Source: Lacunisphaera sp. (GTDB lineage Bacteria; Verrucomicrobiota; Verrucomicrobiia; Opitutales; Opitutaceae). Taken from it: a DNA stretch of 50,832 nt. Shown here one piece after another: positions 1 through 12,063 of this stretch. Numbering within the stretch: the first letter of the stretch is position 1; the number at the start of each line of letters is the position of its first letter. The DNA lies in assembly GCA_029945445.1 (NCBI GenBank), contig JAQSCO010000063.1, positions 1-50,832 on the forward strand, read 5' to 3'. The notes beneath the pieces are model-generated. The model saw only the letters and a program-made list of their open reading frames with translations. It did no database searches and was not told the DNA's origin. The position numbers and the translations under genes are program-made.

Positions 1-33
1 CCCGGGCAGGGCGCAGCAAGACTGCGCCCCTAC
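1..33. repeat. Partial palindromic element (TGTAGGG/CCCTACA family), cut by window edge
   Basis: The stretch holds a hairpin, GGGCGCAG / CTGCGCCC, followed by CTAC. This matches the right end of the family seen complete at 10309-10382. The left part lies outside the window. It sits just downstream of the stop codon of the ATP-grasp gene at 72. Confidence 0.6.
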
Positions 34-71
34 GGTCTGAGTTGTGATCGCAGCGGTTCATTGGAGCGCGC

Positions 72-1565
72 TCATTGGTTGCCGTAGAGGACCCAGGTCT
101 CCTTGCTGCCGCCGCCCTGCGAGGAGTTGACGACGAGCGAGCCCTTGCGGAGCGCGACGCGGGTGAGGCCGCCGGGGATGACGACGGTCTTCTCGCCGTA
201 GAGGATGAACGGCCGCAGGTCGATGTGCCGGCCGGCAAAACCCTCGCCCTCGCAGTGCGTCGGGTGGCGCGAGAGCGAGATCATCGGCTGGCCGATGTAA
301 TTGCGCGGGTCGGCCAGGATGCGCGTGCGGAACTCGTCGCGCTCGGCCTGCGTCGCGTGCGGGCCCATCAGCATGCCGTAGCCGCCGGCCTCGTTGGCGG
401 CCTTGACCACGAGCTTGTCGAGGTTCTCCACCATGTATTGGCGGTCCTTGTCCTCGCTCGCGAGGTAGGTCTCGACGTTCGGCAGCAGCGGCTCCTGGTC
501 GAGGTAGTATTTGATGATGCGCGGGACGAAATAATACATGACCTTGTCGTCCGCCACGCCGGTGCCGATGGAGTTGGCGAGCGAGACGTTGCCGGCGCGG
601 TAGGCGTTGACGAGGCCCGGCACGCCGAGTGCGGAGTCCTTGCGGAAGACCGTCGGATCGATGAAGTCGTCATCGATGCGCCGGTAGATGACGTGGACCG
701 GCTGCAGGCCCTTGGTCGTGCGCATGAACACATGCTGGTCGCGCACGAGCAGGTCGCGGCCCTCGACGATCTCGATGCCCATCTGGCGCGCGAGATAGGT
801 GTGCTCGAAGTAGGCGGAGTTGTAGGCGCCCGGCGTGAGCAGCACGACGGTCGGCTCGGCCACGCCATTGGGCGCGATGTAATTCAGCATCTTGAGCAGC
901 TCGGTGGAATAATTCTCCACCGGCCGCACGCCGCCCGCCTCGAAGATCTCGGGAAAAGTGCGCTTCAGCGCGCGGCGGTTTTCCAGGACGTAGCTGACGC
1001 CGGAGGGGCAGCGGGCGTTGTCCTCGAGCACGAGGTAGTTGCCCTGGTCGTCGCGGATGATGTCGGTGCCGCAGATGTGAATGTAGATGTCCTTCGGCAC
1101 ATTGCAGTTCACGAACTCGCGCCGGAAATGTTTCGCCGACATCACGTAATGGGCGGGGATGGTGCCGTCCTTGATGATGTTTTGCTCGTGGTAGATGTCG
1201 TGGAGGAAGAGGTTCAGCGCCGTGATGCGCTGCACGAGCCCCGCCTCGAGCTTCTCCCACTCGTGCGCCGGGATGATGCGGGGCACGAGGTCGAACGGGA
1301 AGATGCGCTCCGCGCCCTGCGAGTCGCCGTAGACGTTGAAGGTCACGCCCTGCCGCAGGAACGCCAGGTCGACCGCGCGGCGCTTGGCCTCGAAGTCTTC
1401 GGTGCTCACGGCGCCGAAATGTTTCAGAAAATGCCGGTAGTGCGGCCGGACGGTGCCGTCGGGCGCCATCATTTCGTCGAAGAACGCCCCCCGGTCATAG
1501 GCGTTGAACTGGTCGGGGCGGGCGGGCGCGCTGGCCGTGGCAGGGGTGGGGCGTTTGGTGGCCAT
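72..1565 (-). CDS. Circularly permuted ATP-grasp family protein (DUF404/DUF407)
   Basis: The product is a 497-residue cytoplasmic protein of the circularly permuted ATP-grasp type 2 family, putative peptide- or amide-ligase-like enzymes without a settled substrate. Family motifs visible are GVTFNVYGD near residue 73, [11 protein letters not shown] near 89, a central [10 protein letters not shown] segment, [13 protein letters not shown], and a C-terminal [14 protein letters not shown] chose the ATG at 1565 because the sequence from there looks like the usual N-terminus. An upstream in-frame ATG at 1676 would add 37 basic residues and almost touch the divergent secA. In many genomes this gene is followed directly by an alpha-E (DUF403) gene and a transglutaminase. 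Here a palindromic repeat follows at once, so any partner must lie beyond the window. Family call is secure; function is not. Confidence 0.9.
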   Translation of the reverse strand: MATKRPTPATASAPARPDQFNAYDRGAFFDEMMAPDGTVRPHYRHFLKHFGAVSTEDFEAKRRAVDLAFLRQGVTFNVYGDSQGAERIFPFDLVPRIIPAHEWEKLEAGLVQRITALNLFLHDIYHEQNIIKDGTIPAHYVMSAKHFRREFVNCNVPKDIYIHICGTDIIRDDQGNYLVLEDNARCPSGVSYVLENRRALKRTFPEIFEAGGVRPVENYSTELLKMLNYIAPNGVAEPTVVLLTPGAYNSAYFEHTYLARQMGIEIVEGRDLLVRDQHVFMRTTKGLQPVHVIYRRIDDDFIDPTVFRKDSALGVPGLVNAYRAGNVSLANSIGTGVADDKVMYYFVPRIIKYYLDQEPLLPNVETYLASEDKDRQYMVENLDKLVVKAANEAGGYGMLMGPHATQAERDEFRTRILADPRNYIGQPMISLSRHPTHCEGEGFAGRHIDLRPFILYGEKTVVIPGGLTRVALRKGSLVVNSSQGGGSKETWVLYGNQ

Positions 1566-1716
1566 GCGGTGGGAAGACGTTACAGATAGCAGGCCCCGTG
1601 CAAACCTTGGAATTTTCTTGGCGCGCCCCTTGCCGGCCAGCGGTTTGCGGGGGTGAACCGGGTCATATTTTGCCATTTGCCAAGCCCCCGTGCGTAGTTT
1701 TCATTCGCCCCCTTCA

Positions 1717-4698
<2,982 letters not shown>

Positions 4699-4715
4699 GC
4701 GCCGCCCCTCCCGCC

Positions 4716-5408
4716 ATGATCCGGATCATCGGTTTCGATGCCGACGACACGCTCTGGCACAACGAGAACATCTTTGAGCGGGCGCAGGAGCGCTACCGCC
4801 GCCTGCTGGCCAAATACCACCCGGCGGCCGAGGTCGACGTGGCGCTCTTCGCGACCGAGATGCGCAACTTCAAGCGCTACGGCTACGGCGTGAAGGGGTT
4901 CATGCTCAGCACGGTCGAGACCGCCATCGAGTTGACCAAGGGCGAGATCAGTGCCCGGGAAATCCGCGAGATCATTGCGCTGGGGCAGGAGATGCTGGCG
5001 CACCCGGTCGAACTGCTGCCGGACGTGGCCGCGGTCGTGCCGGCCCTTGCGCGCGATTACCGGCTGCTGCTCATCACCAAGGGCGACCTGCACCATCAGG
5101 AGAGCAAGATCGCCGCGTCGGGCCTCGCCGCGCATTTCTCCGCCGTCGAGATTTTAAGCGAGAAGGACGGCGCCGCCTACGAGCGGGTGCTGCGCCGCCA
5201 CGGCGTCGCGCTGGCGGAATTTGTCATGGTCGGCAACTCGCTCAAATCCGACATTCTCCCCGTGCTCGCCCTCGGCGGCGCCGGCGTCCACATTCCTTAC
5301 CACATCCTGTGGCAGCACGAGCACGCCGAGCCCGTGCCGCAGGACACGCCGCGTTTCCGCTGCATCGAGCGCCTCGCCGAACTGCCGGCGCTCCTGTCCG
5401 GGCTCTGA
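4716..5408 (+). CDS. HAD-superfamily hydrolase
   Basis: The product is a 230-residue cytoplasmic phosphatase-like protein of the haloacid dehalogenase superfamily. Motif I is FDADDTLW with the nucleophile Asp8 and acid/base Asp10. Motif II is LLITKGD, the conserved lysine lies in SEKDGA, and motif III is VGNSLKSDI. A helical C1 cap occupies roughly residues 20-95. The ATG at 4716 is 17 bp after the secA stop, and lnt starts 2 bp after this gene ends, so the three are probably cotranscribed. The substrate cannot be read from sequence. YjjG-like nucleotidase or general phosphatase activity are both possible. Confidence 0.9.
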   Translation: MIRIIGFDADDTLWHNENIFERAQERYRRLLAKYHPAAEVDVALFATEMRNFKRYGYGVKGFMLSTVETAIELTKGEISAREIREIIALGQEMLAHPVELLPDVAAVVPALARDYRLLLITKGDLHHQESKIAASGLAAHFSAVEILSEKDGAAYERVLRRHGVALAEFVMVGNSLKSDILPVLALGGAGVHIPYHILWQHEHAEPVPQDTPRFRCIERLAELPALLSGL

Positions 5409-5410
5409 AC

Positions 5411-7072
5411 ATGGCCGACGCCTCCCCATCGTTCGATCCCTATGCCGACAAGCTGCCGACCATCTGGCAGCGTTATCCGCAGCTGGCGTGGGCGCTGGCC
5501 ATCTTCGGCCTGTCGGCGCTGCTGACCTATGTCGCGTTCCCGCCGGTCAACACCGGCGACGCCGCTTACGCGCTGGCAGTGCCGGTGCTGTTGTGGGCCT
5601 ATCGCCGGCCGCCGTTCCGCCTCTTCGCCGGGGCCGTCCTTGGGGCGCAGGTGCTCGCGTGGACGCTCCTGTTCGGCTGGCTGCACAACGTGAGCTGGGC
5701 CGGCCTGTTCCTGCTCGGGCCGTTCATCGGCCTGCTCGTGGGGTCCTGGTATCTCGCGGTTTGGTGGACGATCCCCCGGCTGGCCGGGCACCAGGCGATG
5801 GTGCGCATCCTCGTCCTGCTCGGCCTCGCCGCGCTGTGGGTGATGCTCGAGTGGCTGCGTAGCGTCCTTTTCGGCGGCTTCCCGTGGCTGCCGCTCGCGG
5901 CAAGTCAGTGGCAGCGTCCGCTCATCCTGCAAAGCGCGTCGGTGGCCGGCGCATGGGCGGTGTCATTCGTGCTGATCTTTTTCAACCTGGGCACCGCGGC
6001 CTACGCGCACCGGATCTTCTTTGAGGGTGCGACCGGCCTGCGCAAGCGCAGCCCCGAGTTCATGGTGGCGCTGCTGCTGCTCATGTTTTCGTCGTTCCCG
6101 TTCCTCGGCGAGATCGTGAACGCCGAGCGCACCAAGGTCGCGCGCGTCGCCCTCGTGCAGCCCTACATCCCGCAGGACGAGAAGTGGGACGCCGCCAAGG
6201 CGAAGGACGTGCTGCGCATCCTCGAGCAGCTGACCTTTGCCGCCAAGGACCGCGGCGCGCCCGACTTCATTCTCTGGCCCGAGGCCGTGACGCCGTGGGC
6301 GCTCTACCGCGACCCGAATGTGCAGCCGTGGCTCGAGTCCGTCGCCAAGCGCGCGGGCAAACCGCTGCTGCTCGGCAGCGTCTACACCGAGGGGGCGGGT
6401 GGCCCGGCCGAGCTTTGGTATAACGGCGCGTTTGTCGTCGCCCCGGCCAAAGGCCTGCAGTCGCCCGGCTACGCCAAGCGCAAGCTCGTGCCCTTCGGCG
6501 AATACATCCCGCTGCGGCCCGTGCTCGGCTGGTTGGAGAAGGTCGTGCCCATCGGCGGTGATTTCCAGCGCGGGACGGGCGCGGCCCCGCTCATGGTGCC
6601 CGCCGGCTCCCGCACCGTGCCAGTCGGCGTGCTCATTTGCTACGAGGACATTTTCCCGGGCTTGGCGCGCGAGAACGTGCAGGCCGGCGCCGAGGTGCTC
6701 GCCGTGCTGACGAACAACGCCTGGTTCGGCGAGGGCGGCGCGGCCTACCAGCACGCGGCCCACTCGGTGCTGCGCGCGGTCGAGAACCGCCGGCCGGTCA
6801 TCCGTGCCGGCAACGGCGGCTGGAGCGGCTGGATCGACGAATTCGGCAGCATCCGGGCGACGCTCACCAATGACAACGACAGCGTCTATTTCCGCGGCGC
6901 GCAGACCGTGACGGTCACGCGCGACCTGCGCTGGCAGGGCCGGCTGAGCTACTACACGCAGCATGGCGACTGGTTTTTGATCGTGTGCGCGCTGCTGTCG
7001 GTCGGGGCCTACTACGTGGCGCTGACGCTGCGCCCGCCGCGGCCAAGCCCCGACGGCGAGACGGTGTTCTGA
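5411..7072 (+). CDS. lnt: Apolipoprotein N-acyltransferase Lnt
   Basis: Lnt adds the third acyl chain to the N-terminal cysteine of lipoproteins at the periplasmic face of the inner membrane. The 553-residue product has five to six hydrophobic segments in residues 25-230, then a nitrilase-type domain. The expected catalytic triad is present: Glu291 in WPEA, Lys358 in KRKLVPFGEY and Cys410 in LICYED. A final hydrophobic segment lies near residue 520. The start is an ATG 2 bp after the HAD gene stop, which implies translational coupling. It is the last gene of the secA cluster. A palindrome at 7166 separates it from the converging SRPBCC gene. The SGNH lipoprotein at 27105 would be one local substrate. 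Confidence 0.95.
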   Translation: MADASPSFDPYADKLPTIWQRYPQLAWALAIFGLSALLTYVAFPPVNTGDAAYALAVPVLLWAYRRPPFRLFAGAVLGAQVLAWTLLFGWLHNVSWAGLFLLGPFIGLLVGSWYLAVWWTIPRLAGHQAMVRILVLLGLAALWVMLEWLRSVLFGGFPWLPLAASQWQRPLILQSASVAGAWAVSFVLIFFNLGTAAYAHRIFFEGATGLRKRSPEFMVALLLLMFSSFPFLGEIVNAERTKVARVALVQPYIPQDEKWDAAKAKDVLRILEQLTFAAKDRGAPDFILWPEAVTPWALYRDPNVQPWLESVAKRAGKPLLLGSVYTEGAGGPAELWYNGAFVVAPAKGLQSPGYAKRKLVPFGEYIPLRPVLGWLEKVVPIGGDFQRGTGAAPLMVPAGSRTVPVGVLICYEDIFPGLARENVQAGAEVLAVLTNNAWFGEGGAAYQHAAHSVLRAVENRRPVIRAGNGGWSGWIDEFGSIRATLTNDNDSVYFRGAQTVTVTRDLRWQGRLSYYTQHGDWFLIVCALLSVGAYYVALTLRPPRPSPDGETVF

Positions 7073-7165
7073 GTTTTGCCCATGTGGGAGGGGTGCCCTC
7101 ACTCCGCGAGGCATGGGCAGCGACGCCTGAAGTGTCCCCGGTCCCAGACGTTCCCCTCCGTCTAA

Positions 7166-7220
7166 TGTCAACTAATAGTATACTAAAGCTCCGGGAACAT
7201 TAGTATACTATTGGTTTACA
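7166..7220. repeat. AT-rich palindrome, copy 1 (AGTATACT core)
   Basis: Arms at 7166-7186 and 7200-7220 pair at 19 of 21 positions around a 13-base loop. The arm contains TGTCAACTAATAGTATACT, which recurs exactly in the perfect palindrome at 40525-40596. It lies between two converging genes in otherwise GC-rich sequence. There is no T-run typical of a terminator. Confidence 0.85.
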
Positions 7221-7260
7221 ACTAGCGCTGGGCTTGGGCGGCCCCAGAGGTGCGACGGCC

Positions 7261-7809
7261 TTACTTCGCCGCGACGCGCTGCGCGAGGTTCGCCGCGAAG
7301 TCCTTCATCGTTTTGTCCGACCCGATGAAATACTGCATGATGGCACGGAAGAGCGGCGGCTTGATGAAGCCGTCCTCGGTGAGCGTCAGGCGGGTCTGGC
7401 CGCCGTCCTCAGTGAGCTCGAAGGTCCACGTGCCGCCGAAGGGCAGGTCGTCCGCCACGATCTCGCGGACGAGCTTGGCGGGCGCCTGCTCTTCCTTGGT
7501 CCGGTAGGCGATCTCCCGGTCGTGCGAGTCCTTGTTCCAAGTCCAGACCTCGCCGTTGGCGCGGGTTTCCAGTCGGACGCCCTTAACGGCCGGCCACCAC
7601 GCGGCCATGTTCTGGTAGTCGGTAATGATGGCCCAGACCTTGGCGCGTGCGCCCGGCAGCACGACGGAGACGCGCGCCGTGTGGCGCTCGGGCAGGGAGC
7701 GGCCAAGGAAATAAAGGACGAGGCCGGCGAGAACCAGCAGGCCGAGCAGAACGCCGACGATGAGGAAGGCGGTTTTTATGCGGATAGGCTCAGTTCGGGA
7801 ACAGCACAC
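7261..7809 (-). CDS. Membrane-anchored SRPBCC (START-like) protein
   Basis: The product is 182 residues with one N-terminal hydrophobic segment (about residues 12-35) followed by an SRPBCC/polyketide-cyclase-type ligand-binding fold. The hallmark AKVWAIITDYQNMAAWWPAV is followed by beta strands and a long C-terminal helix. The start is a GTG whose first 20 bp overlap the end of the upstream lactonase gene, consistent with coupled translation. It is last in a minus-strand run with the lactonase and CoA-transferase genes. The ligand is unknown. The anchor suggests the domain faces the periplasm. Confidence 0.8.
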   Translation of the reverse strand: MCCSRTEPIRIKTAFLIVGVLLGLLVLAGLVLYFLGRSLPERHTARVSVVLPGARAKVWAIITDYQNMAAWWPAVKGVRLETRANGEVWTWNKDSHDREIAYRTKEEQAPAKLVREIVADDLPFGGTWTFELTEDGGQTRLTLTEDGFIKPPLFRAIMQYFIGSDKTMKDFAANLAQRVAAK

Positions 7810-8887
7810 ACACGGGCTTGGGCACGGTGGCGGTGTGGCCGGTCGGCGTCAGCTTGCCGGTGGCGGCGTCGACCCGGAAGGAGACGAGGTTGTCGCTGTC
7901 CATGTTGGCGCAGACGAGCCAGGCGCCGTCGGGCGAAAGGTTGAAGTTGCGCGGGTGCTTGCCGCCGCAGGGCGTGAACTCGATGAGGGCGAGCGTGCCG
8001 TCGGCCTGCACCGCGAAGACGGCGAGGCTGTCGTGGCCGCGGTTGGAGGCATAGACGAATTTGCCGTTGGGGTGGACGCGGATCTCGGCGGCCCGGTCGG
8101 GATCCGTGACCTTGAAGCCGGCCGGCAGCGTCGAGAGATGCTGGACCGGTGTGCCGGCGCCGCGCGCGGCGTCGTAGCGGCAGACCGTCACCGAGCCGTC
8201 AATCTCGCCGAGGATGTAGAAAAAGCGGCCGTCGCGGGAAAACTTCGTGTGGCGTGGCCCGCTGCCGGGCGAGACGGTGATGAACGCCGGGTCGTTCGGC
8301 GCCAGCGTGCCGGCGGCGTGGTCAAGCTTGTAGCAGAAGACGCGGTCGAGCCCGAGGTCGGCAACAAAGACAAAGCGGTTATCCGGCGAGAGCGTGGCGG
8401 AATGCGGATGCGGTTCCTTCTGCCGCAAAGGATTGGGCCCGGGCGGACCTTGGTGCGGGATGAACGAGGTTCGCTCCCCGATGCGGCCATCCGTGGCGAG
8501 GGGAAACGATGCGACATAACCCGCGCCATAGCTGACGGTGACGAGCATGCGGCCAGTCGCATCGGCGGCGAGGTGGCTGGTGCCGCCACCACCCGTGCCG
8601 CGGGAGTTCAACGGCGAGAGCTTGCCGGACGCGGCGGCATAGTCGAAAGCCGCCACGCCACCGGTAACCTTGCCGTCGGGCGCCAGGCCTTCACCGAGCG
8701 CGTAGAGCACGCGGCCGTTCGGGTGGAGCGCGAGGAAGGTCGGGTTGGGCGTCTCGGCCGCGACCTCGGGCGCGCTCAGCGCGCCGGTGGCGGGATCAAG
8801 GCGCACGGCGTAGATGCCGCGGCTGGCGCCGTCCTTGGGCGTATAAGTGCCGACGAAGATGAGCAGCGAGGCGAGCGGCAAGAGCAT
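7790..8887 (-). CDS. Lactonase-family beta-propeller (6-phosphogluconolactonase-like)
   Basis: The product is 365 residues and belongs to the YbhE/Pgl-type seven-bladed propeller lactonases, which hydrolyse sugar lactones. Typical blades are visible: FVGTYT at the start, then repeated HPNG / SPDNRFVFVADLG / HPNGKFVYASNRG units, and HPRNFNLSPDGAWL near the C-terminus. Only about ten residues precede the first blade, so a true signal peptide is doubtful although the start is hydrophobic. It begins 13 bp after the CoA-transferase stop and overlaps the SRPBCC gene by 20 bp. Whether the substrate is 6-phosphogluconolactone or another lactone is not decidable here. Confidence 0.88.
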   Translation of the reverse strand: MLLPLASLLIFVGTYTPKDGASRGIYAVRLDPATGALSAPEVAAETPNPTFLALHPNGRVLYALGEGLAPDGKVTGGVAAFDYAAASGKLSPLNSRGTGGGGTSHLAADATGRMLVTVSYGAGYVASFPLATDGRIGERTSFIPHQGPPGPNPLRQKEPHPHSATLSPDNRFVFVADLGLDRVFCYKLDHAAGTLAPNDPAFITVSPGSGPRHTKFSRDGRFFYILGEIDGSVTVCRYDAARGAGTPVQHLSTLPAGFKVTDPDRAAEIRVHPNGKFVYASNRGHDSLAVFAVQADGTLALIEFTPCGGKHPRNFNLSPDGAWLVCANMDSDNLVSFRVDAATGKLTPTGHTATVPKPVCVLFPN

Positions 8888-8900
8888 GAGGGGTTGTCCC

Positions 8901-10205
8901 TCAACTCATCGTATAATGGCGGAGATTGGCAAGTTCGCTCCGCAGACCGGCCCGAAAATCCGGATGAGCGATGCTGATCAGGGCCTCGCCGCGCTCGCGC
9001 AGGGTCCGGCCGTGCAGGTTGACCGCGCCGTATTCGGTGACGACCCAGTGCACATGACCGCGGGTGGTGACCACACCCGCGCCGGGGGAAAGCTGGGACA
9101 CGATGCGGGAGACCTTGCCGCCCATGGCGCGCGAGGGCAGGGCGATGATGGGCTTGCCGCCGGGCGAGAGCGCGGCGCCGCGGATGAAGTCCATCTGCCC
9201 GCCGATGCCGGAGAAGATGCGGTGGCCGATCGAGTCGGCGCAGACCTGGCCGGTCAGGTCGATCTGGATGGCCGAGTTGATGGCGACGACCTTGGGGTTC
9301 TTGCGGATGACGGCGGTGTCGTTGGTGAAGTCGCAGGGATAGAAGTGGACGAGCGGGTTGTCGTTGACGAAATCATAGAGCCGCTGGGTGCCGTTGATGA
9401 AGCTGGTGACGATGCGGCCGATGCCGACCCGCTTGAACCGGTTGGTGATGGCGCCCGCGGCGACGAGGTCCACGACGCGGTCGGAGAACATCTCGGTGTG
9501 GATGCCGAGGTCGTGCTTGTGCATCATGCGCGAGAGCGCGGCGTCGGGGATGGCCCCGATGCCCATCTGCAGGGTGGAACCGTCCTCGACCAGCCCGGCG
9601 ATGATCCCGCCGATGCAGCTTTCGACCTCGCCACTGGCATCGACGGCGTGCTCATGCAGCGGCCGGTCGGTGAGGGTGAAGGCGTCCACCCGGCTGAAGG
9701 GCACGAGGTTGTTGCCGTGGGTGCGGGGCATGCGGGCATTGAACTCGACCAGGAGGAGTTGCGCGGTCTCGGCGGCGGCCTTGGCCCCGTCGCAGGAGGT
9801 GCCGAGCGAGCAGTTGCCGTGGGCGTCGGGCAGCGAAAGGCTGAGGAAGGCCGCGTCGAGCTTCACCTGGCCGGAGAGGAAGAGCGCGGGAATGTCCGAC
9901 AGGAAGATCGGCACGAAGTCCGCGCGGCCCTCGGCGACCGCGCTCCGGAGCGGCGGACCGGTGAAGAGGGAGACGGAGCGGAATTCGCCTTCACGCCCGG
10001 GGGCGGCGAACGGCGCGGGCCCGGCCGTGTGCAGGTGGTAGATCCGGATGTTCTCGAGGTCGCGGCGGGCGGCCAGGGCCTCGACGAGTGCCGTGGGGGT
10101 GGCGGCGGCCCCGTGGATGAAGATGTTGGCGCCGTTCCGGATGCCGGCGACGGCGTCGGCCGGGGAGACGGCGCGGGAAGCCCAGTTGGGTTGGAGCGTG
10201 TTCAT
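8901..10205 (-). CDS. Acetyl-CoA hydrolase/transferase family protein (4-hydroxybutyrate CoA-transferase-like)
   Basis: The product is a 434-residue family I CoA-transferase that moves CoA between acetyl-CoA and a carboxylic acid, or hydrolyses it. The likely catalytic glutamate is Glu238 in GIHTEMFSD. Other family features are NGANIFIHG near the start, MGIGAIPDA near 214, and GGQMDFIRGA plus GVVTTRGHVHWVVTEYG near the C-terminus. The ATG at 10205 was chosen because the frame upstream reads through the palindromic repeat region and has no domain. It heads a probable three-gene run with the lactonase and SRPBCC genes. Substrate candidates are acetate, butyrate, 4-hydroxybutyrate or succinate. 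Confidence 0.9.
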   Translation of the reverse strand: MNTLQPNWASRAVSPADAVAGIRNGANIFIHGAAATPTALVEALAARRDLENIRIYHLHTAGPAPFAAPGREGEFRSVSLFTGPPLRSAVAEGRADFVPIFLSDIPALFLSGQVKLDAAFLSLSLPDAHGNCSLGTSCDGAKAAAETAQLLLVEFNARMPRTHGNNLVPFSRVDAFTLTDRPLHEHAVDASGEVESCIGGIIAGLVEDGSTLQMGIGAIPDAALSRMMHKHDLGIHTEMFSDRVVDLVAAGAITNRFKRVGIGRIVTSFINGTQRLYDFVNDNPLVHFYPCDFTNDTAVIRKNPKVVAINSAIQIDLTGQVCADSIGHRIFSGIGGQMDFIRGAALSPGGKPIIALPSRAMGGKVSRIVSQLSPGAGVVTTRGHVHWVVTEYGAVNLHGRTLRERGEALISIAHPDFRAGLRSELANLRHYTMS

Positions 10206-10308
10206 GGCGTGGATGACAAGTGCACAATATCGCAGCCGCGGCCCGGGAAGCGAAGCCCGGAATTTGCGCATTCCTTGCCAACTATCCGCCGTTCCTTGGC
10301 GTGCTAGG

Positions 10309-10382
10309 TGTAGGGGCGTCGCTCGCCGACGCCCGGCTTGCGCATGGAACATGAACGGGCGCCGGCTAGCGGCGCCCCTACA
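10309..10382. repeat. Complete two-hairpin palindromic element, TGTAGGG type
   Basis: The ends are TGTAGGGGCG and CGCCCCTACA, a perfect terminal inverted repeat. Inside are two hairpins, GGCGTCG/CGACGCC and GGGCGCCG/CGGCGCCC, separated by about 25 bases. It lies between the CoA-transferase start and the tdk stop. The architecture matches the TGGAGGG-type elements elsewhere in the window. No transposase gene is nearby. Confidence 0.85.
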
Positions 10383-10393
10383 AGAAATTGCTC

Positions 10394-10969
10394 CTACGCC
10401 AGTGCTTCCTTGAAGTGGCGGCGGCACATGGCGACGTAGCGGTCGTTGCCGCCGATCTCGACCTGCGCGCCCTCCTTCACGCCGCGGCCGTCGGGCCCGA
10501 CGCGGAGGTTCATCGTGGCCTTGCGGCCGCAGTGGCAGATGGTCTTCAGCTCGATCAGGTTGTCGGCCAGCGCGAGCAGCGCGGCGCTGCCGGGAAAAAG
10601 CTGGGCCTGAAAATCGGTCCGCAGGCCGTAGCACAGGCAGGGAATGCGCAGCTGGTCGGCGATGTCCGTCAATTGCTCGACCTGCGGACGCGTGAGGAAC
10701 TGCGCCTCGTCCACCAGCACGCAGGCGACCGGCTGGGCGGCGTGGGCGGACTTCACGTGCTCGAAGAGGTTTTCCTCCGGCGGCAGTGACATGGCCTCGG
10801 CGTCGAGGCCGAGGCGCGACTTGATGCGGCCGACGCCGGCGCGCGTGTCGATCGAGGGAATGAAGAGCAGCGTGCGCATGCCGCGCTCGTGGTAGTTGTA
10901 GCTCGACTGGAGGAGGACCGTCGATTTGCCGGCGTTCATCGCCGAGTAATAGAAATAGACCTTCGACAT
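10394..10969 (-). CDS. tdk: Thymidine kinase
   Basis: Thymidine kinase phosphorylates thymidine to dTMP in the salvage pathway. The 191-residue product has the P-loop SAMNAGKS at residues 9-16, the DEAQF motif with the catalytic Glu88, and a zinc-binding lasso with Cys145, Cys147, Cys182 and His185. Length matches the type II bacterial enzyme. The start [16 protein letters not shown] is the conserved N-terminus. The in-frame extension to 11041 would read back through the upstream terminator and is rejected. The gene appears monocistronic. Confidence 0.96.
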   Translation of the reverse strand: MSKVYFYYSAMNAGKSTVLLQSSYNYHERGMRTLLFIPSIDTRAGVGRIKSRLGLDAEAMSLPPEENLFEHVKSAHAAQPVACVLVDEAQFLTRPQVEQLTDIADQLRIPCLCYGLRTDFQAQLFPGSAALLALADNLIELKTICHCGRKATMNLRVGPDGRGVKEGAQVEIGGNDRYVAMCRRHFKEALA

Positions 10970-11008
10970 GCGGGTTGAGCTAAGACCGCGCTGGCGGGCT
11001 AGGCCAAT

Positions 11009-11033
11009 AAAAAAGCCCCGGCTTTCGCCGGGA
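11009..11033 (-). terminator. Rho-independent terminator downstream of the 2-oxoacid oxidoreductase genes
   Basis: Read on the minus strand, a GC-rich stem (CCCGGC, loop GAAA, GCCGGGGC) is followed by six T residues. It lies 35 bp after the beta-subunit stop and before the tdk start. Confidence 0.85.
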
Positions 11034-11042
11034 CTCTGCAAC

Positions 11043-11066
11043 GGCCCGCAGGGAGGCGGCCCTCCA
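11043..11066. repeat. Half palindromic element abutting a stop codon
   Basis: The sequence GGCCCGC-AGGGAG-GCGGGCC-like hairpin ends in CCTCCA and directly borders the stop codon of the beta subunit at 11068. It is one hairpin of the TGGAGGG/CCCTCCA family. Confidence 0.65.
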
Positions 11067-11067
11067 C

Positions 11068-12033
11068 TCAGCGCATCCGGGCGAAGGTCTTCGAGAGCAG
11101 CTCGAGGTCGCTGGCGTTCTTGGTCTTCTCGCGGGTGTTGGCGATGAGCTTCTGCTCCACGGCGTTCTTGGTCGGCCGGGTCTTGTTCTCGTAGAAGAGG
11201 CCGAACTTCCCGGGCCAGGGCTCGAGCGCCAGCTTGAAGGCGGCGAGTTCGTCGGTGGGATCGTGGCGGGCGGCGTCCTCGGGCGAACCGTCGTTCTTCT
11301 TCAGCTCAATGGTCGACCAGGTGCCGCCCTTGCGCGGAATGGAGGAGTCGAAGGCACCGTCGTTGAACTCGACGCACTCGGAAAGGATCTCGACGACGGA
11401 GAAGCCGTCATGGAGGGCGGCTTTGTGCATCATCTCCACCATGTGGTTGACCTGCGTGGCGTGGGAGCGGGCGACGAAGGTGGCGCCGCTGTTGATGAGC
11501 GTGCGCATGGGATTGATGGGCTGGTCGAGCGCACCCCAGGGGTCGGTCTTGGACTTGAAGCCCAGCGGCGAGGTGGGCGAGGTCTGCTTCTTCGTCAGGC
11601 CGTAGACCGAGTTGTCCATGATGACATAGGTCATGCGCGGGTTCTTGCGCGCGGTGTGGACGAGGTGGTTGCCGCCGATGGAGAAGCCGTCGCCGTCACC
11701 GCCGAAGGCGAAGACGTGCAGGTCGTCGCGGCCGAGGGTGATGCCGACCGTGAAGGGCAGCACGCGGCCGTGGATGTAGTGGCCGCCGTAGGTGTTGACG
11801 AAGTAGGGCAGGCGGGAGGAGCAGCCGATGCCGCCGAAACAGACGATGTTCTCCTGCTTGTATTGGAGCTTTTCCAGGACCTTGTAGAAGGACGCCAGCA
11901 CGGCGAAGTCGCCGCAGCCGGGGCACCACGTCGGATGGTCGGAAGTCAGGGCCTTCTTGGTCAGGGGGGCGCCAGCCTTCGCCGAGGCTTCGGGGGGCAG
12001 GCTGGGCGCGGGGGAAACGGTGGATGAGGACAT
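11068..12033 (-). CDS. 2-oxoacid:ferredoxin oxidoreductase, beta subunit
   Basis: The 321-residue product carries the thiamine diphosphate and an Fe-S cluster of a 2-oxoacid:ferredoxin oxidoreductase, probably acting on 2-oxoglutarate or pyruvate. It shows the cysteine motif WCPGCGDF, a further Cys in [11 protein letters not shown], the ThDP/Mg motif [12 protein letters not shown], and [18 protein letters not shown]. It follows the alpha subunit by 30 bp and ends at a terminator. The first about 25 residues are a low-complexity extension rich in Ser, Pro and Ala. Part of this is encoded by a sequence shared with the yceH gene (see findings). The two-subunit form without a separate delta ferredoxin subunit resembles KorAB. 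Confidence 0.93.
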   Translation of the reverse strand: MSSSTVSPAPSLPPEASAKAGAPLTKKALTSDHPTWCPGCGDFAVLASFYKVLEKLQYKQENIVCFGGIGCSSRLPYFVNTYGGHYIHGRVLPFTVGITLGRDDLHVFAFGGDGDGFSIGGNHLVHTARKNPRMTYVIMDNSVYGLTKKQTSPTSPLGFKSKTDPWGALDQPINPMRTLINSGATFVARSHATQVNHMVEMMHKAALHDGFSVVEILSECVEFNDGAFDSSIPRKGGTWSTIELKKNDGSPEDAARHDPTDELAAFKLALEPWPGKFGLFYENKTRPTKNAVEQKLIANTREKTKNASDLELLSKTFARMR

Positions 12034-12063
12034 GAGGATGAGGAGTGGGTGGGTGGCGTGGGG

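Noticed and set aside
10394..11041. Longer thymidine kinase starting at 11041
   Set aside because: The extra 24 residues are coded by the terminator hairpin region. The conserved start [16 protein letters not shown] is at 10969.
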